Counted from the stretch's first letter, positions 15,619 through 24,617 are shown. The stretch: DNA of 42,170 bases from Gp7-AA10 sp035516895 (GCA_035516895.1 DATIZY010000249.1:1-42170), one strand, 5' to 3'. Made by a program: numbers and translations. Notes: a model not told the origin generated them from the sequence alone.

Positions 15619-16584
15619 CTACGTCAGCGCCAACCGGTGAAACTCGCCGCGGATGCGCTGGATGTTGATCGGCGCGGCGCACGGATGAACGCGATTCGTG
15701 AGCAGCACCATGATGCGATCGCGATCGGGATCGACCCAAAGCGATGTGCCGGTGAATCCGGTGTGGCCGAACGCGCGCGCCGAGAGCATTTTCGTGGCTT
15801 CACTGCCCGTCGGAAGCTGCCAGCCGAGGCCGCGCGCATCGTCGAGGCCGGGCGTGTGATTCCGCGTCGCGTCTTCCACGACGGCGGGCGGCAGAACCTC
15901 GGCGTTGACCCACATCTGCGCCATTCGAAAGACCGCGCGCGCCGTTGCGAAGAGGCCCGCGTTGCCCGCGGTGCCGCCGGCGAAAAACGAATTGCCGTCA
16001 TGCGTCTCGCCCCAGATCAAGCCGTCGCGGGGCGCGGGGCGATTCGCCATCTTCGCTTCGTAGCGCTGCCCCCATTCCGTCGCAGCGATCCGCGGCCGCA
16101 ATTCCGCCGCAGGATTGAGATACGCATCGCCGGCGTCGACACTCAATTTCTTTCCGAGCGCGTACCACAGCAGGATGAAATTGAGATCGGAGTAGACGAC
16201 CCTCGTGCCGCGCTCGTACTCCGGCCCTTCCTTCAGGATCGTGTCCATGTATTCCGCCTCGTACGCGTACAACGGCATCCACGCGCGAAGGCCCGAAGTA
16301 TGCGTGAGAAGTTCTCGGTAGCTGTAATCGTGGAATTTATCGTCTATATTTTTGATTGTCTGCAGGATGAGACGCGTCGTGACGAGAGGCTTGGTCAGCG
16401 AGGCGCAGTCGTAAATCGTGTCGAGCGTCGCGGGAATCCGGAACGGAACGGAAACGGCGTGGCCGAGCGCCCCCTCGGCCGCAATCCCACGCGAATCTCC
16501 GATTGCAAATGAAGCAGAGGCAAACGATCCGACGTCGATCTCGCTCTGCAAAAAACGATGGATATCTTCGCGGGCGGCGGACAC
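15619..16584 (-). CDS. Serine beta-lactamase-like hydrolase
   Basis: 321 residues of the beta-lactamase/penicillin-binding fold (COG1680 type: esterases, DD-peptidases, transpeptidase-like). The nucleophile SxxK is SLTK in YDCASLTKPLVTTRLIL, the second motif is YSD in VVYSDLNFILL, and the third is HTG in FGHTGFTGTSLWVDP. LTHTSGLRAW is also typical. No signal peptide is visible, so it may be cytoplasmic or exported in an unusual way. Members of this fold mostly are not antibiotic-degrading. The GTG start is directly preceded by heptamer array D. Confidence 0.9.
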   Translation of the reverse strand: MSAAREDIHRFLQSEIDVGSFASASFAIGDSRGIAAEGALGHAVSVPFRIPATLDTIYDCASLTKPLVTTRLILQTIKNIDDKFHDYSYRELLTHTSGLRAWMPLYAYEAEYMDTILKEGPEYERGTRVVYSDLNFILLWYALGKKLSVDAGDAYLNPAAELRPRIAATEWGQRYEAKMANRPAPRDGLIWGETHDGNSFFAGGTAGNAGLFATARAVFRMAQMWVNAEVLPPAVVEDATRNHTPGLDDARGLGWQLPTGSEATKMLSARAFGHTGFTGTSLWVDPDRDRIMVLLTNRVHPCAAPINIQRIRGEFHRLALT

Positions 16585-16625
16585 TCAGTCCTCACTCCTC
16601 AGTCCTGAGTCCTTAGCACTTGAGC
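16585..16625. repeat. Heptamer array D (CAGTCCT type)
   Basis: Five or so tandem 7-mers on the plus strand: CAGTCCT, CACTCCT, CAGTCCT, GAGTCCT, TAGCACT. It directly precedes the GTG of the hydrolase gene and lies in the divergent gap to smc. Only one orientation is clear, though CTCAGTCCTGAG gives a small internal palindrome. Confidence 0.6.
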
Positions 16626-16689
16626 ATGTGCTGCGGGCATGTGTCAACGCGATTTTTGAAAAACAACCTGCTACTCTGCCAGTCGATCG

Positions 16690-19600
16690 ATGCTGAAACT
16701 AGACAAGCTCGAAATTAACGGTTTCAAGTCCTTCTACGATCCCGCACAACTGAGCTTCCCCGCCTCGATGACCGCCGTCGTCGGTCCGAACGGTTGCGGG
16801 AAATCGAACATCTGCGACGCGATCATCTGGGTCCTCGGCGAGAACCGCGCGACGCACATCCGGGGCGAGACGATGGACGACGTCATCTTCGCCGGCTCCG
16901 ACCGCAAACGTCCGCTGTCGATGGGCGAAGTGACGCTCACGCTGAAGACCGACAACGGTCACCCGGCGGCCGACGACGGAACGATCACGCTGCACCGGCG
17001 CGTGTTCCGCACCGGCGAGTCGGAGTTCCGCCTCAACGGAAAGCGCGTACGGCTGAAAGACATCTCCGACATCCTCATGGACACCGGCCTCGGCATCCGC
17101 AACTACTCGGTGATGGAGCAGGGCAAGATCGACCTGATCCTCTCCAACAAGCCGCAGGACCGCCGGCGGCTCATCGAGGAGGCGGCCGGAATCACGAAGT
17201 ACAAAACGAAGCGGCGCGCGGCCGAGCTGAAGCTCGACGAGACGCAGGCGAATCTTCTGCGCATCGACGACACGCTGGCCGAGGTGACGCGCAATCTGAA
17301 TTCGCTGAAGCGGCAGGCCGGCAAGGCGCGGCGACACAAGGAAGTCTCCGAGCAGCTCTCGACCGCGAAACGCGCGCTGTACAAGGGCCGCATCATGCTC
17401 GCGCACGCGGAGCAGGACGCGGCGGCGGCGGCGGTCGAATCGGCGCTGGGCGGCGAGCGCGAGCTCGGCCAGCAGCTCGGCGCCGACGACGCGGCGCTCG
17501 CCGGGAATCGCACGCTGCTCGCGTCGCGATCGTCGCGTGCGTCCGCCGTCCGCGAAGAAATCGCGTCGGTCGGCGGCGACGTCGAACGCCTTCGCTCGTT
17601 CGTGCAGCAGTCGGAGGTGACGCTCACGGATCTGCGCGGCCGCATCGAAGCGGCGAGCGCACAGGTTGCGGAGATCGAAACGGAAGCCGCCGACCAGCAG
17701 GCGCAGCTCGACGAGAAAACCGCGGCGCTCGAAGCGGCGCGCGCCGAGCGCAACCGTCTGCGCGACATCGCCGATGACCTCGAGCGCGAGCGTCAGGAAA
17801 AATCGGACGAGGTACGCGGCCACGAGAAATCGCTGGCCGAATCGCGCGAGACGCTGATGCGCACCATCGCCCGGCTCGCCGAGGCGCGCAATCAGGTCCA
17901 TCAGATTGAAGTGGCGGTCGAAAAATGCGAGTTCTATCTCGGCAAGCTCACCGCCGCGGCGCGAAAAGCGGCGGAGAGCCGCGACGGCGCGCGCATGACG
18001 ATGAGCGAGTGGGACGCGGCCGTGCGAAATGCCGAAGCCGCGCTCGTCGCGGCGCAGCACGTGGCGCGCGATGCGACGGCGCATCGCGATCAGCTCACCG
18101 CGCGGCGCGATGCGATGCGCGAGTCGCTCGCCAGCACGCGCGACCGGGTGTCGCAGACGACGTACAAAATCGACTCGCTCCGCACGCTGCTCGCATCGCT
18201 CGAAGCGCAGGACGAGGATGTTCGGCGCGCCATTCTCGAGCTCATTCCGAACGCCGCATCGGCTGCGGAGTCGGTGCGCGCGACGGAAGGATTCGAAGCC
18301 GCGCTCGACACGCTGCTGCGCGAAGTGTCGAAAGCGACGGTTGTCGGCGACGCGCACACCGCATTCGAAGCGATCAAACGGCTTCGGGAGCGCGGCGCGG
18401 GAAGAGCGGCGTTTCTAGTGGCGGATGGAACCCCGGCTTCAGCCGGGCGCGATGGAGCCCCGGCTTCAGCCTCGCTCTATGGACCCCCGGCTTCAGCCTC
18501 GCACGATGGAGCCCCGGCTTCAGCCGGGTTTGACCGGCTAAAGCCGGTGCTCCATGAAACCTCGACCGGGTTCGACCGGCTAAAGCCGGTGCTCCATGCA
18601 GACACGGGTTCGGCCGCGGCTGACCGGCTGAAGCCGGTGCTCCATGGAGACGCCGTGTATGCCGTCGTCGGCGAAGGCGACGTCGCGGATGCCGTCCGCG
18701 CCGCCATTCCCGAGGCGTACATCGTCGGCGATTTGCGCCAGGCGATCGATCGCGCCAGGGAGCGGCCGAGCGCGACGTTCGTCACGCTCGACGGCGACAT
18801 CGTTCGCGGCCCGCTGATCGTCGGCGGAAAAATCGAAGGAGCGACGCCGGGTGTCTTCTCGCTCAAACGCGAGCTGTCGGATCTGCAGGCGCTGCTCGGC
18901 AGCGAAGAAACACGTGCGACGGGCCTCGCCGCGGATCTGCAGTCGCTCGAAGACGAGCTTCGCGCCGCTGACGACGCGCGCATCATCGCCCTCGAGCGGG
19001 CGCGCGAAGCGGAGACGCTGCTGCGCGATCAGCGCGCCGGCCGCGATCACGCGCTGCTCGAGCTCGATCGCTTCGAGCGCGAGCTCGCCGTCACTTCGGA
19101 AGAGCAGACGCTGTACGCCGAGGAGAAGCAGCAGCTGGTGGCGCGGCGCGATGCAGCGGCGGCCGAGCTGCAGTCGCTCGAGCATCAGGAGCGCGAGACA
19201 CACGACCGGATCCGCAATCACGAGGAGCAGCTCGCGGCCGCGCGTGCGGAGTTCGAGCGCGTCACCGACATCGCCTCGCGGGCGCGCGTCGATGTCGAAG
19301 CGGCGACGGGAGTCGTGAATGCGGCGCAGCGCGAGCACGAGAACCTGTCGCGCGTCGTCGTGTCCCTCGGCGCGCGCGCGACGCAGCTGCAGCAGGAAAT
19401 CGAATCGCTGCTGCGAAAAAATCAGGAGACGGAGATCGCCGCCGATGAGGCGCGACGTCAGCTCGAATCGGCGACGGCGCGGCTGCAGGAGCTCGGCGAG
19501 ACTCGCGTCGAGCTCGAGCGCGAAGTGGCGGAGCTCGAAGCGCGCGTGCAGGACCTCGAGGCGCGTGCGGTGGAATCGCGCGCGCGATGGAACGCGGCAA

Positions 19601-20403
19601 AAGACGCTCTCTTCGAGGCGGAGCGCCGCCGCGATCGCGCGAACGCGGGCTTCGATCTTCTGCGCGAGCAGATCGCGCTCGACCTCCACGCCGGCATCGA
19701 CGCCCTCGGCGACGTCGAGCCGCCGTCGGACGACGAAGCGCGCGCGAGCCTCGAAGCCGAAGTGGCGCGCCTCACAGACCATCTCGAAAAAATCGGACCG
19801 GTCAACGTGCTGGCGATCGACGAGCATCAGGAGCTCGAGCAGCGCGAGACGTTCCTGCGCACGCAGCGCGACGACCTCGTGCAGGCGATCGAGTCGCTGC
19901 GCGGCACGATCCGCAAGATCAATCTGACGTCGCGCGAGATGTTTCGCGAAGCGTTCGAGGCCGTCAATCAGTACTTCGGCGAAATCTTCACGTACGTGTT
20001 CGGCGGCGGAACGGCGAAAATGCAGCTGCTCGACGAAGAAGACCCTCTCGAGAGCGGCATCGAGCTCGTCGCGCAGCCTCCGGGAAAGAAGAACCAGTCG
20101 ATCGCGCTGCTCTCCGGCGGCGAGCGCGCACTGACCGCGCTCGCGCTGCTCTTCGCGATCTTCCGATACAAGCCGAGCCCGTTCTGCATTCTGGACGAGG
20201 TCGACGCGCCGCTCGATGAGGTCAACAACGACCGGCTCGTGCGCCTGGTGCGGGAGATGTCGCGCGACACACAGTTCATCATGATCACGCACTCGCGGCG
20301 AACGATGGAGGCCGCCGACATTCTGTACGGCGTGACGATGGAAGAGGCGGGCTGCTCGCGGCTGGTCAGCGTGAACTTCGCGGAGCTGGAAGCGACGGCG
20401 TAA
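16690..20403 (+). CDS. smc: Chromosome segregation protein SMC
   Basis: 1237 residues, full length for bacterial SMC. The N-terminal ATPase half has Walker A GPNGCGKSN (32-40). Long coiled coils (about 165-520 and 720-1050) flank the hinge (about 525-720). The C-terminal half has the ABC signature LSGGERALTALALL (about 1141) and Walker B FCILDEVDAPLDEVNNDRL (Asp/Glu near 1169-1170). SMC dimers with ScpA/ScpB load onto and organise chromosomes; scpAB are not in this window. Oddity: the hinge carries about 76 extra residues (578-653) made by seven copies of a palindromic repeat. The frame stays open throughout, so the gene is presumably functional. Confidence 0.96.
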   Translation: MLKLDKLEINGFKSFYDPAQLSFPASMTAVVGPNGCGKSNICDAIIWVLGENRATHIRGETMDDVIFAGSDRKRPLSMGEVTLTLKTDNGHPAADDGTITLHRRVFRTGESEFRLNGKRVRLKDISDILMDTGLGIRNYSVMEQGKIDLILSNKPQDRRRLIEEAAGITKYKTKRRAAELKLDETQANLLRIDDTLAEVTRNLNSLKRQAGKARRHKEVSEQLSTAKRALYKGRIMLAHAEQDAAAAAVESALGGERELGQQLGADDAALAGNRTLLASRSSRASAVREEIASVGGDVERLRSFVQQSEVTLTDLRGRIEAASAQVAEIETEAADQQAQLDEKTAALEAARAERNRLRDIADDLERERQEKSDEVRGHEKSLAESRETLMRTIARLAEARNQVHQIEVAVEKCEFYLGKLTAAARKAAESRDGARMTMSEWDAAVRNAEAALVAAQHVARDATAHRDQLTARRDAMRESLASTRDRVSQTTYKIDSLRTLLASLEAQDEDVRRAILELIPNAASAAESVRATEGFEAALDTLLREVSKATVVGDAHTAFEAIKRLRERGAGRAAFLVADGTPASAGRDGAPASASLYGPPASASHDGAPASAGFDRLKPVLHETSTGFDRLKPVLHADTGSAAADRLKPVLHGDAVYAVVGEGDVADAVRAAIPEAYIVGDLRQAIDRARERPSATFVTLDGDIVRGPLIVGGKIEGATPGVFSLKRELSDLQALLGSEETRATGLAADLQSLEDELRAADDARIIALERAREAETLLRDQRAGRDHALLELDRFERELAVTSEEQTLYAEEKQQLVARRDAAAAELQSLEHQERETHDRIRNHEEQLAAARAEFERVTDIASRARVDVEAATGVVNAAQREHENLSRVVVSLGARATQLQQEIESLLRKNQETEIAADEARRQLESATARLQELGETRVELEREVAELEARVQDLEARAVESRARWNAAKDALFEAERRRDRANAGFDLLREQIALDLHAGIDALGDVEPPSDDEARASLEAEVARLTDHLEKIGPVNVLAIDEHQELEQRETFLRTQRDDLVQAIESLRGTIRKINLTSREMFREAFEAVNQYFGEIFTYVFGGGTAKMQLLDEEDPLESGIELVAQPPGKKNQSIALLSGGERALTALALLFAIFRYKPSPFCILDEVDAPLDEVNNDRLVRLVREMSRDTQFIMITHSRRTMEAADILYGVTMEEAGCSRLVSVNFAELEATA
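18418..18648. repeat. Seven in-frame CCGGCTTCAGCCGG elements inside smc
   Basis: Four copies of the form GGA(G/A)CCCCGGCTTCAGCC (encoding GAPASA-like peptides) are followed by three inverted copies of the form CCGGCTAAAGCCGGTGCTCC (encoding RLKPVLH). Spacing keeps the smc frame. The four-forward, three-inverted layout could give a large hairpin. The copies lie between the two halves of the SMC hinge, after GRAAFLVADG and before VYAVVGEGDV. Confidence 0.92.
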
Positions 20404-20423
20404 TCACCACGGCTGCACCGAGG

Positions 20424-21287
20424 TCACGGCGATTCCGTCTGAACTCTGTGGCTGTGTGCTGAAACTACAGCGGCCAGGATGATGCCGATCGCGGCCGACG
20501 CGATCACGTCCGAGGCCCAGTGCCGGAACGCGAGGACGCGCGACACCGCGACGGCGAGCGCGAGCAGGGCGGCGACGACGCGCAGCGTTTTCGATTCGGC
20601 GTCGAGCATCAGCACGCCCGCGAGCGCGAACGCTCCGACGGTGTGACCGCTCGGGAACGACGACGCCGACGATCGCGCGTGCTGGAACGGTCCGAGCCAC
20701 AGCTCCGGCCGCGCGCGCGCCACGGCGAACTTCACGATCTGCACGATGATGCCCGCCGCAGCGCCGGCGATCGCCATCCGGATCGCATGACCGACCCAGC
20801 GCGGCGTCGCGTATGCGAGTCCGGCCAGAAAGAAGAATCCGATGACCATCACCGGATTCATTCCGCCGCCGAATCGATTGGCGATGCGGATCCAATCCTC
20901 GACGCCGCCCGACACGACACGCTCCGAAAGTGCCGTTGCGGACGCATCCGCGTACAGCCAGATCGCGGCGACGCCGATCGCGGCGGCGACGATCGCGATG
21001 GCGATGGGCGTGCTCGCGTGAGCGCGCGTCGCACGCCACTCGCTGCCGACCGCGCGAACGTCGCGGATGTCCTGCAGGAGCGCGAGCGTGAACACGCCAG
21101 CGATGCACCAGAAGACGACGTCCCACGACGGCGCTTCGCGCCCGAGGAACGAGAGGTCGTCGACGGCAAGAGCGGCGTGACAGCAGACGTCGTTGACCGC
21201 GATGACCGGCGAGGGCCAGAACACCGACAGGATCAGCAGCGCGACGAACGCCGCCGCCGCGAGCCGGCGCTTAGCGTCGATAGACAT
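20424..21287 (-). CDS. PAP2 family membrane phosphatase
   Basis: 287 residues with about seven hydrophobic segments. The PAP2 tripartite motif is visible: KFAVARARPELW (K-x6-RP), SSFPSGHTVGAF (PSGH) and SRVLAFRHWASDVIA (SR-x5-H-x3-D), all near the C-terminus. Such enzymes hydrolyse undecaprenyl pyrophosphate, phosphatidic acid or lipid A phosphates, or transfer phosphate. Its start overlaps the end of the GT83 gene by 17 bases, suggesting a joint role in lipid-carrier recycling or lipid A decoration (inference). The N-terminal half has no recognised motif. Confidence 0.9.
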   Translation of the reverse strand: MSIDAKRRLAAAAFVALLILSVFWPSPVIAVNDVCCHAALAVDDLSFLGREAPSWDVVFWCIAGVFTLALLQDIRDVRAVGSEWRATRAHASTPIAIAIVAAAIGVAAIWLYADASATALSERVVSGGVEDWIRIANRFGGGMNPVMVIGFFFLAGLAYATPRWVGHAIRMAIAGAAAGIIVQIVKFAVARARPELWLGPFQHARSSASSFPSGHTVGAFALAGVLMLDAESKTLRVVAALLALAVAVSRVLAFRHWASDVIASAAIGIILAAVVSAHSHRVQTESP

Positions 21288-22719
21288 CGAACCACTTTCC
21301 GATCATCTGGACTTCTTCGACGCGATGGTAACCGCGGAGAGCGGGCTCGATCTCGCCGGCGTGGCTGCGCATCACTGCGAGCACCGCCGGCTGGTCGATG
21401 TTGTTCGCGTTGGCGTAGCGAACGCGCGTCAGCTCGGCAGGCATGTCGCGAGCCCACAAATACGGGCAGGCGTAGAGCGCGACGGACTCGGGCGGTACGT
21501 GCTGTCTCTCGATCGCGGCGATCAGCCGCTGCGTCGAGCCGATGTCGTTGACGAACGGCATCATTGTCAAGGCCGCGTAGACGAGCGGAACGAGCGGGAC
21601 GATCCCGACGGCGATCGTCGAAAAAAGCGGCGACTTCCACGTGAACAGCGACCCGAGCGCCGCCGCCGCGAGAATCACGATGAGCACCTTCGCCTGGGGA
21701 GGCACGAGGCCGAGGAGAAAAATAGGTACGATAAATAGTACGATCGTGAGGCGAGTGGCCCAAAGTGTGGGAGCGCGCCCTGCCCCCTCGACGCCGGCTG
21801 AAGCCGGCCCGCACACATCGGCGATCATGAGCGCGACGGGCGGGATCATCGCCATCATGTACACGTCGAGCTTACTGCTCATCAGGGAATACGGGACGAT
21901 GACGGCGAGGATCCAGTTGATGTAGAAGCGGTTCGCGCCGCGAAGCGCGGCGAGAGCGACGAAGAACCAGGGAAAGAGACTGCCGGGCAGATGGAGAAGG
22001 TAAAACCACGGCGGCGCCTGATGCACCCACGTCGCGACCGCGCGGCCGACGGTCTGCTTCATGATCACGTCGTGCGTGTACGCGCGGCCGCCTAACAACA
22101 TCGCCGGCACGAACCAGGCGAGCGGGATCAACGCCATCGCCGCGAATCCCGCCGCGACGTTGCCGCGGGGCCGTTCGCGCCTGCGCCACCACTCGAGCAG
22201 ATAGAGCACGATGCCGATCACCGGCGCCATCGGACCCTTGATCAGCGTCGCGATGCCGAGGGACACGCCGGCCGCGAACAGCCGCTCGCGCTGCATCATC
22301 CACACGGCAAGAACAATGAATGCTGTGAACGAGATGTCCATGCGCGCGGACTGCGCCGAGCCCCAGATCATCAGTGACGTCGCGCAGACGAATGCCGCCA
22401 TCGGGCCGCCCATCCTCCACATCAGCCAGATGAGAAACAGAAGCGCGATCAGCGAGGGCAGCACAAAGGCCCACGTCGAATTCACGCCCAGCGGGACGGT
22501 GAACAGATCGATGAGCCAGAAGTGCAGCGGAGGTTTGTGGGTGAACGGCTGGCCGAGGAGCGTCGGCAGAAAGACGTGTCCCGTCGCGCGCATTTCGCGC
22601 ACCACCGCGCCGTATTTCGTCTCGTCACCGACGAAAAGATCGCGCTGAAACGGCGTGATGAACGCAACCAGAATTGCTGCCGCAAGTGCCGCTGTCACGC
22701 ATCGCTGTTGGACGTTCAA
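21271..22719 (-). CDS. GT83/ArnT-like glycosyltransferase
   Basis: 482 residues, polytopic with about 11 hydrophobic segments. The N-terminal acidic motif FVGDETKYG in the first loop and THKPPLHFWLI are hallmarks of the GT83/PMT fold (ArnT transfers aminoarabinose from undecaprenyl phosphate to lipid A). The family places sugars from lipid carriers onto acceptors on the periplasmic face. The real acceptor is unknown. Around residue 310 the peptide CGPASAGVEGAG is encoded by a copy of the CCGGCTTCAGCCGG repeat, in a loop between helices. PAP2 follows with overlap. Confidence 0.87.
   Translation of the reverse strand: MNVQQRCVTAALAAAILVAFITPFQRDLFVGDETKYGAVVREMRATGHVFLPTLLGQPFTHKPPLHFWLIDLFTVPLGVNSTWAFVLPSLIALLFLIWLMWRMGGPMAAFVCATSLMIWGSAQSARMDISFTAFIVLAVWMMQRERLFAAGVSLGIATLIKGPMAPVIGIVLYLLEWWRRRERPRGNVAAGFAAMALIPLAWFVPAMLLGGRAYTHDVIMKQTVGRAVATWVHQAPPWFYLLHLPGSLFPWFFVALAALRGANRFYINWILAVIVPYSLMSSKLDVYMMAMIPPVALMIADVCGPASAGVEGAGRAPTLWATRLTIVLFIVPIFLLGLVPPQAKVLIVILAAAALGSLFTWKSPLFSTIAVGIVPLVPLVYAALTMMPFVNDIGSTQRLIAAIERQHVPPESVALYACPYLWARDMPAELTRVRYANANNIDQPAVLAVMRSHAGEIEPALRGYHRVEEVQMIGKWFDVYRR
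21785..21812. repeat. In-frame CCGGCTGAAGCCGG element in the GT83 gene
   Basis: A single copy of the coding palindrome (CGCCGGCTGAAGCCGGC) lies inside the GT83 gene and encodes GPASAG in a loop. It matches the core of the elements in smc. Confidence 0.7.
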
Positions 22720-22807
22720 CTATTTGAGTATACGTCGGTTAGGTGCGTTGCCAAATGTTGAGAGTCCGTTGCGATTCGAGTGCTAGAATCGGAGTGCAGG
22801 GAATGTC

Positions 22808-22815
22808 AAAGGAGG
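22808..22815 (+). promoter_or_regulatory. Strong Shine-Dalgarno of the DUF465 gene
   Basis: AAAGGAGG, ten bases before the ATG at 22826, is the strongest ribosome binding site in the window and suggests high translation of the small protein. Upstream, TAGAAT near 22783 could be a -10 box, but no matching -35 at 16-18 bases is seen. Confidence 0.75.
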
Positions 22816-22825
22816 ACAAAAACGG

Positions 22826-23059
22826 ATGTCGAATCGAATGGAGGACATTCAACGGATTCTCAGTATGGAGGACGACGAATTTCGCCATTGGCTCGAAGAG
22901 CACCACGAGTGCGAATCCCGTTTGACCGAGCTCGCGTCGAAGTCGCAGGTCACTATTGAGGAAGAAATCGAAGAGAAGACGTTGAAGAAACGAAAGCTCC
23001 TCCTGAAAGACCTCATGGCAGGTCGAATCCGGTCGTACGAAACCAGCAACGTCGCATAG
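22826..23059 (+). CDS. Small DUF465 (YdcH-like) protein
   Basis: 77 residues, highly charged and helical: EFRHWLEEHHECESRLTELASKS then EEEIEEKTLKKRKLLLKDLMAGRIRSYE. The paired helices and the LKKRKLLLKD block match DUF465. These short cytosolic proteins form helical hairpins of unknown function. The strong Shine-Dalgarno and monocistronic position (array E follows) suggest abundant expression. It is divergent from the GT83 gene. Confidence 0.85.
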   Translation: MSNRMEDIQRILSMEDDEFRHWLEEHHECESRLTELASKSQVTIEEEIEEKTLKKRKLLLKDLMAGRIRSYETSNVA

Positions 23060-23063
23060 ACAA

Positions 23064-23143
23064 TCGAATGAGGCGTCCGGCGTCAGGCGTCGGGCGTCAG
23101 GTGTTCAGCCTGCTGACGCCTGAGGCCTGACGCCTGACGCTTT
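23064..23143. repeat. Heptamer array E (GCGTCAG type) with inverted arms
   Basis: The left arm reads GCGTCCG, GCGTCAG, GCGTCGG, GCGTCAG. After a short GTGTTCAGC loop region the right arm carries inverted units (CTGACGC, CTGAGGC, CTGACGC, CTGACGC). The two arms can pair over about 30 bases. The unit is the same as in array C, 14 kb away. It fills the gap between the DUF465 gene and psd. Confidence 0.88.
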
Positions 23144-23163
23144 TGTTGCATAAGATCGCGCAA

Positions 23164-23811
23164 ATGCCGAAGATCCGCTTCGCAAAAGAGGGCTGGCTCT
23201 TCATCGTGCCGGCAATCATCGTCACCGCGGCGGCGCTGCTGCTGCAGTGGTGGACGGCGGCGATCGTGTTCGGCTTCATCACGCTCTTCCTCTTCAACTT
23301 TTTCCGCGATCCGCACCGCGTCGGATCGGAGCGCCGCGTCGACGTCCTCTCGCCCGCCGACGGCACGGTGGTGCAGATCAAAGATGTCGCCGACGGCGAC
23401 GTGTGGCCCGGCCTGACCCGGCAGGTCAGCATCTTCATGTCGGTCTTCGACGTGCACGTGAATCGCGCGCCGATCACCGGCCGGATCGTGCACTATCGCT
23501 ACAATCCCGGAAAGAAGATCGCGGCATTCGCCGAAAAATCGTCGAGCGAGAATGAACAGAACCTCATCGTCGTCGACGACGGGCGCGGCGGAACGATCGC
23601 GTTCAAGCAGATCGCGGGGCTGCTCGCGCGGCGCATCGTGTTCGACAAGAAGGAAGGCGACGAAGTGGTGAAGGGCGAACGCATCGGCATGATCAAGTTC
23701 GGGTCGCGCGTCGATGTGTTCTTTCCGCCGACCGCGACGATCAAAGTGCATGTGCGCGAGAAGGTGAAAGTCGCGCTGACGGTCATCGCCGAGATCGAGG
23801 AGCACGCGTGA
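23164..23811 (+). CDS. psd: Phosphatidylserine decarboxylase proenzyme
   Basis: 215 residues, the short archaeal-type Psd. It decarboxylates phosphatidylserine to phosphatidylethanolamine at the membrane. Two N-terminal hydrophobic segments (EGWLFIVPAIIVTAAALLL, then AAIVFGFITLFLFNFF) are followed by RDPHR, SPADGTVV, VSIFMSVFDVHVNRAP and, near the C-terminus, the self-cleavage site MIKFGSRVDVFFP, where Ser after Gly becomes the pyruvoyl cofactor. ATG 23164 was chosen; a TTG at 23143 at the edge of array E is possible. There is no clear Shine-Dalgarno. Its stop overlaps the pssA start (GTGA). Confidence 0.95.
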   Translation: MPKIRFAKEGWLFIVPAIIVTAAALLLQWWTAAIVFGFITLFLFNFFRDPHRVGSERRVDVLSPADGTVVQIKDVADGDVWPGLTRQVSIFMSVFDVHVNRAPITGRIVHYRYNPGKKIAAFAEKSSSENEQNLIVVDDGRGGTIAFKQIAGLLARRIVFDKKEGDEVVKGERIGMIKFGSRVDVFFPPTATIKVHVREKVKVALTVIAEIEEHA

Positions 23812-24617
23812 AGCGTCCCGACGTGCGGAAGAACCTCCGCCGCGGCGTCTTCGTCATCCCGACTTCGTTCACGGTGCTCAATCTGTTTTTCGGCTTTCGC
23901 TCGATCGTCAACAGCACGCGCGGAATCGAAGCGATCGTCGACGGCCGGACCGATCTGACGATCCACTACTTCGAAGTCGCGTGCATGTCGCTTTTTTTCG
24001 CGGCGATCTTCGACACGTTCGACGGCCTCCTCGCGCGCCAGCTCTCGGCGACGAGCGAGTTCGGCAAGGAGTACGACTCCCTCGCCGATTGCGTGACGTT
24101 CGGCGTCGCGCCCGCCGTCCTCGTCTACGCCTGGGGTTTCCAGGTCCTCGGCAACCTCGGCGTGGCGATCGCGTTTCTCTTTCTCGTCAGCGTCTCGCTG
24201 CGGCTCGCTCGCTTCAACGTGATGACCGGCAAGACGGACTATCGCTATTTCGTCGGACTGCCGAGCCCCGCCGGCGCGCTGACGCTGGCCTCGATCATCT
24301 TCTACGCGCCGGCACCGGTGCGCGAACAGCGATTCGCCATCATCATGCTGCTCCTGACCGTGGCCGTGGCGTTCGCAATGGTCTCGCCGATCCGCTATCG
24401 CAGTCAGAAGGGGCTCGGCCTGCAGAAAGAGCGCTCGCTCATGTACCTCCTGGTGCTGGCCGCGATTCTCGGAATCTTCAGCCGCTGGCCGCGCGAGTTT
24501 CTGTTCATCGGCTCGATCGGTTATCTCGCGTCGGGCCCACTGGTGCGGCTCTGGTCGATCGCGTTTCCGACACACAAGACGCCCGAAGATCTCGTCGGGG
24601 CGATGGAGGCGCATTGA
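23808..24617 (+). CDS. pssA: CDP-diacylglycerol-serine O-phosphatidyltransferase
   Basis: 269 residues, polytopic. The CDP-alcohol phosphotransferase signature DGx2ARx8Gx3Dx3D is exact in FDTFDGLLARQLSATSEFGK followed by EYDSLADCVTFG. It makes phosphatidylserine from CDP-diacylglycerol and serine, the substrate of the upstream decarboxylase. The GTG start overlaps the psd stop by four bases, so the two steps to phosphatidylethanolamine are translated together. The N-terminus RKNLRRGVFVIPTSFTVLNLFFGF is typical of the Gram-positive/archaeal-like PssA subgroup. Confidence 0.95.
   Translation: MKRPDVRKNLRRGVFVIPTSFTVLNLFFGFRSIVNSTRGIEAIVDGRTDLTIHYFEVACMSLFFAAIFDTFDGLLARQLSATSEFGKEYDSLADCVTFGVAPAVLVYAWGFQVLGNLGVAIAFLFLVSVSLRLARFNVMTGKTDYRYFVGLPSPAGALTLASIIFYAPAPVREQRFAIIMLLLTVAVAFAMVSPIRYRSQKGLGLQKERSLMYLLVLAAILGIFSRWPREFLFIGSIGYLASGPLVRLWSIAFPTHKTPEDLVGAMEAH

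Noticed and set aside
16699..20292. Two minus-strand frames of over 550 codons within smc
   Set aside because: Both are antisense to the coiled-coil gene, whose codon bias removes stops from the opposite strand.
22776..22790. CIRCE operator at GAGTGCTAG
   Set aside because: Only one half-site is present; no TTAGCACTC lies nine bases upstream, and the neighbouring gene is not a chaperone.
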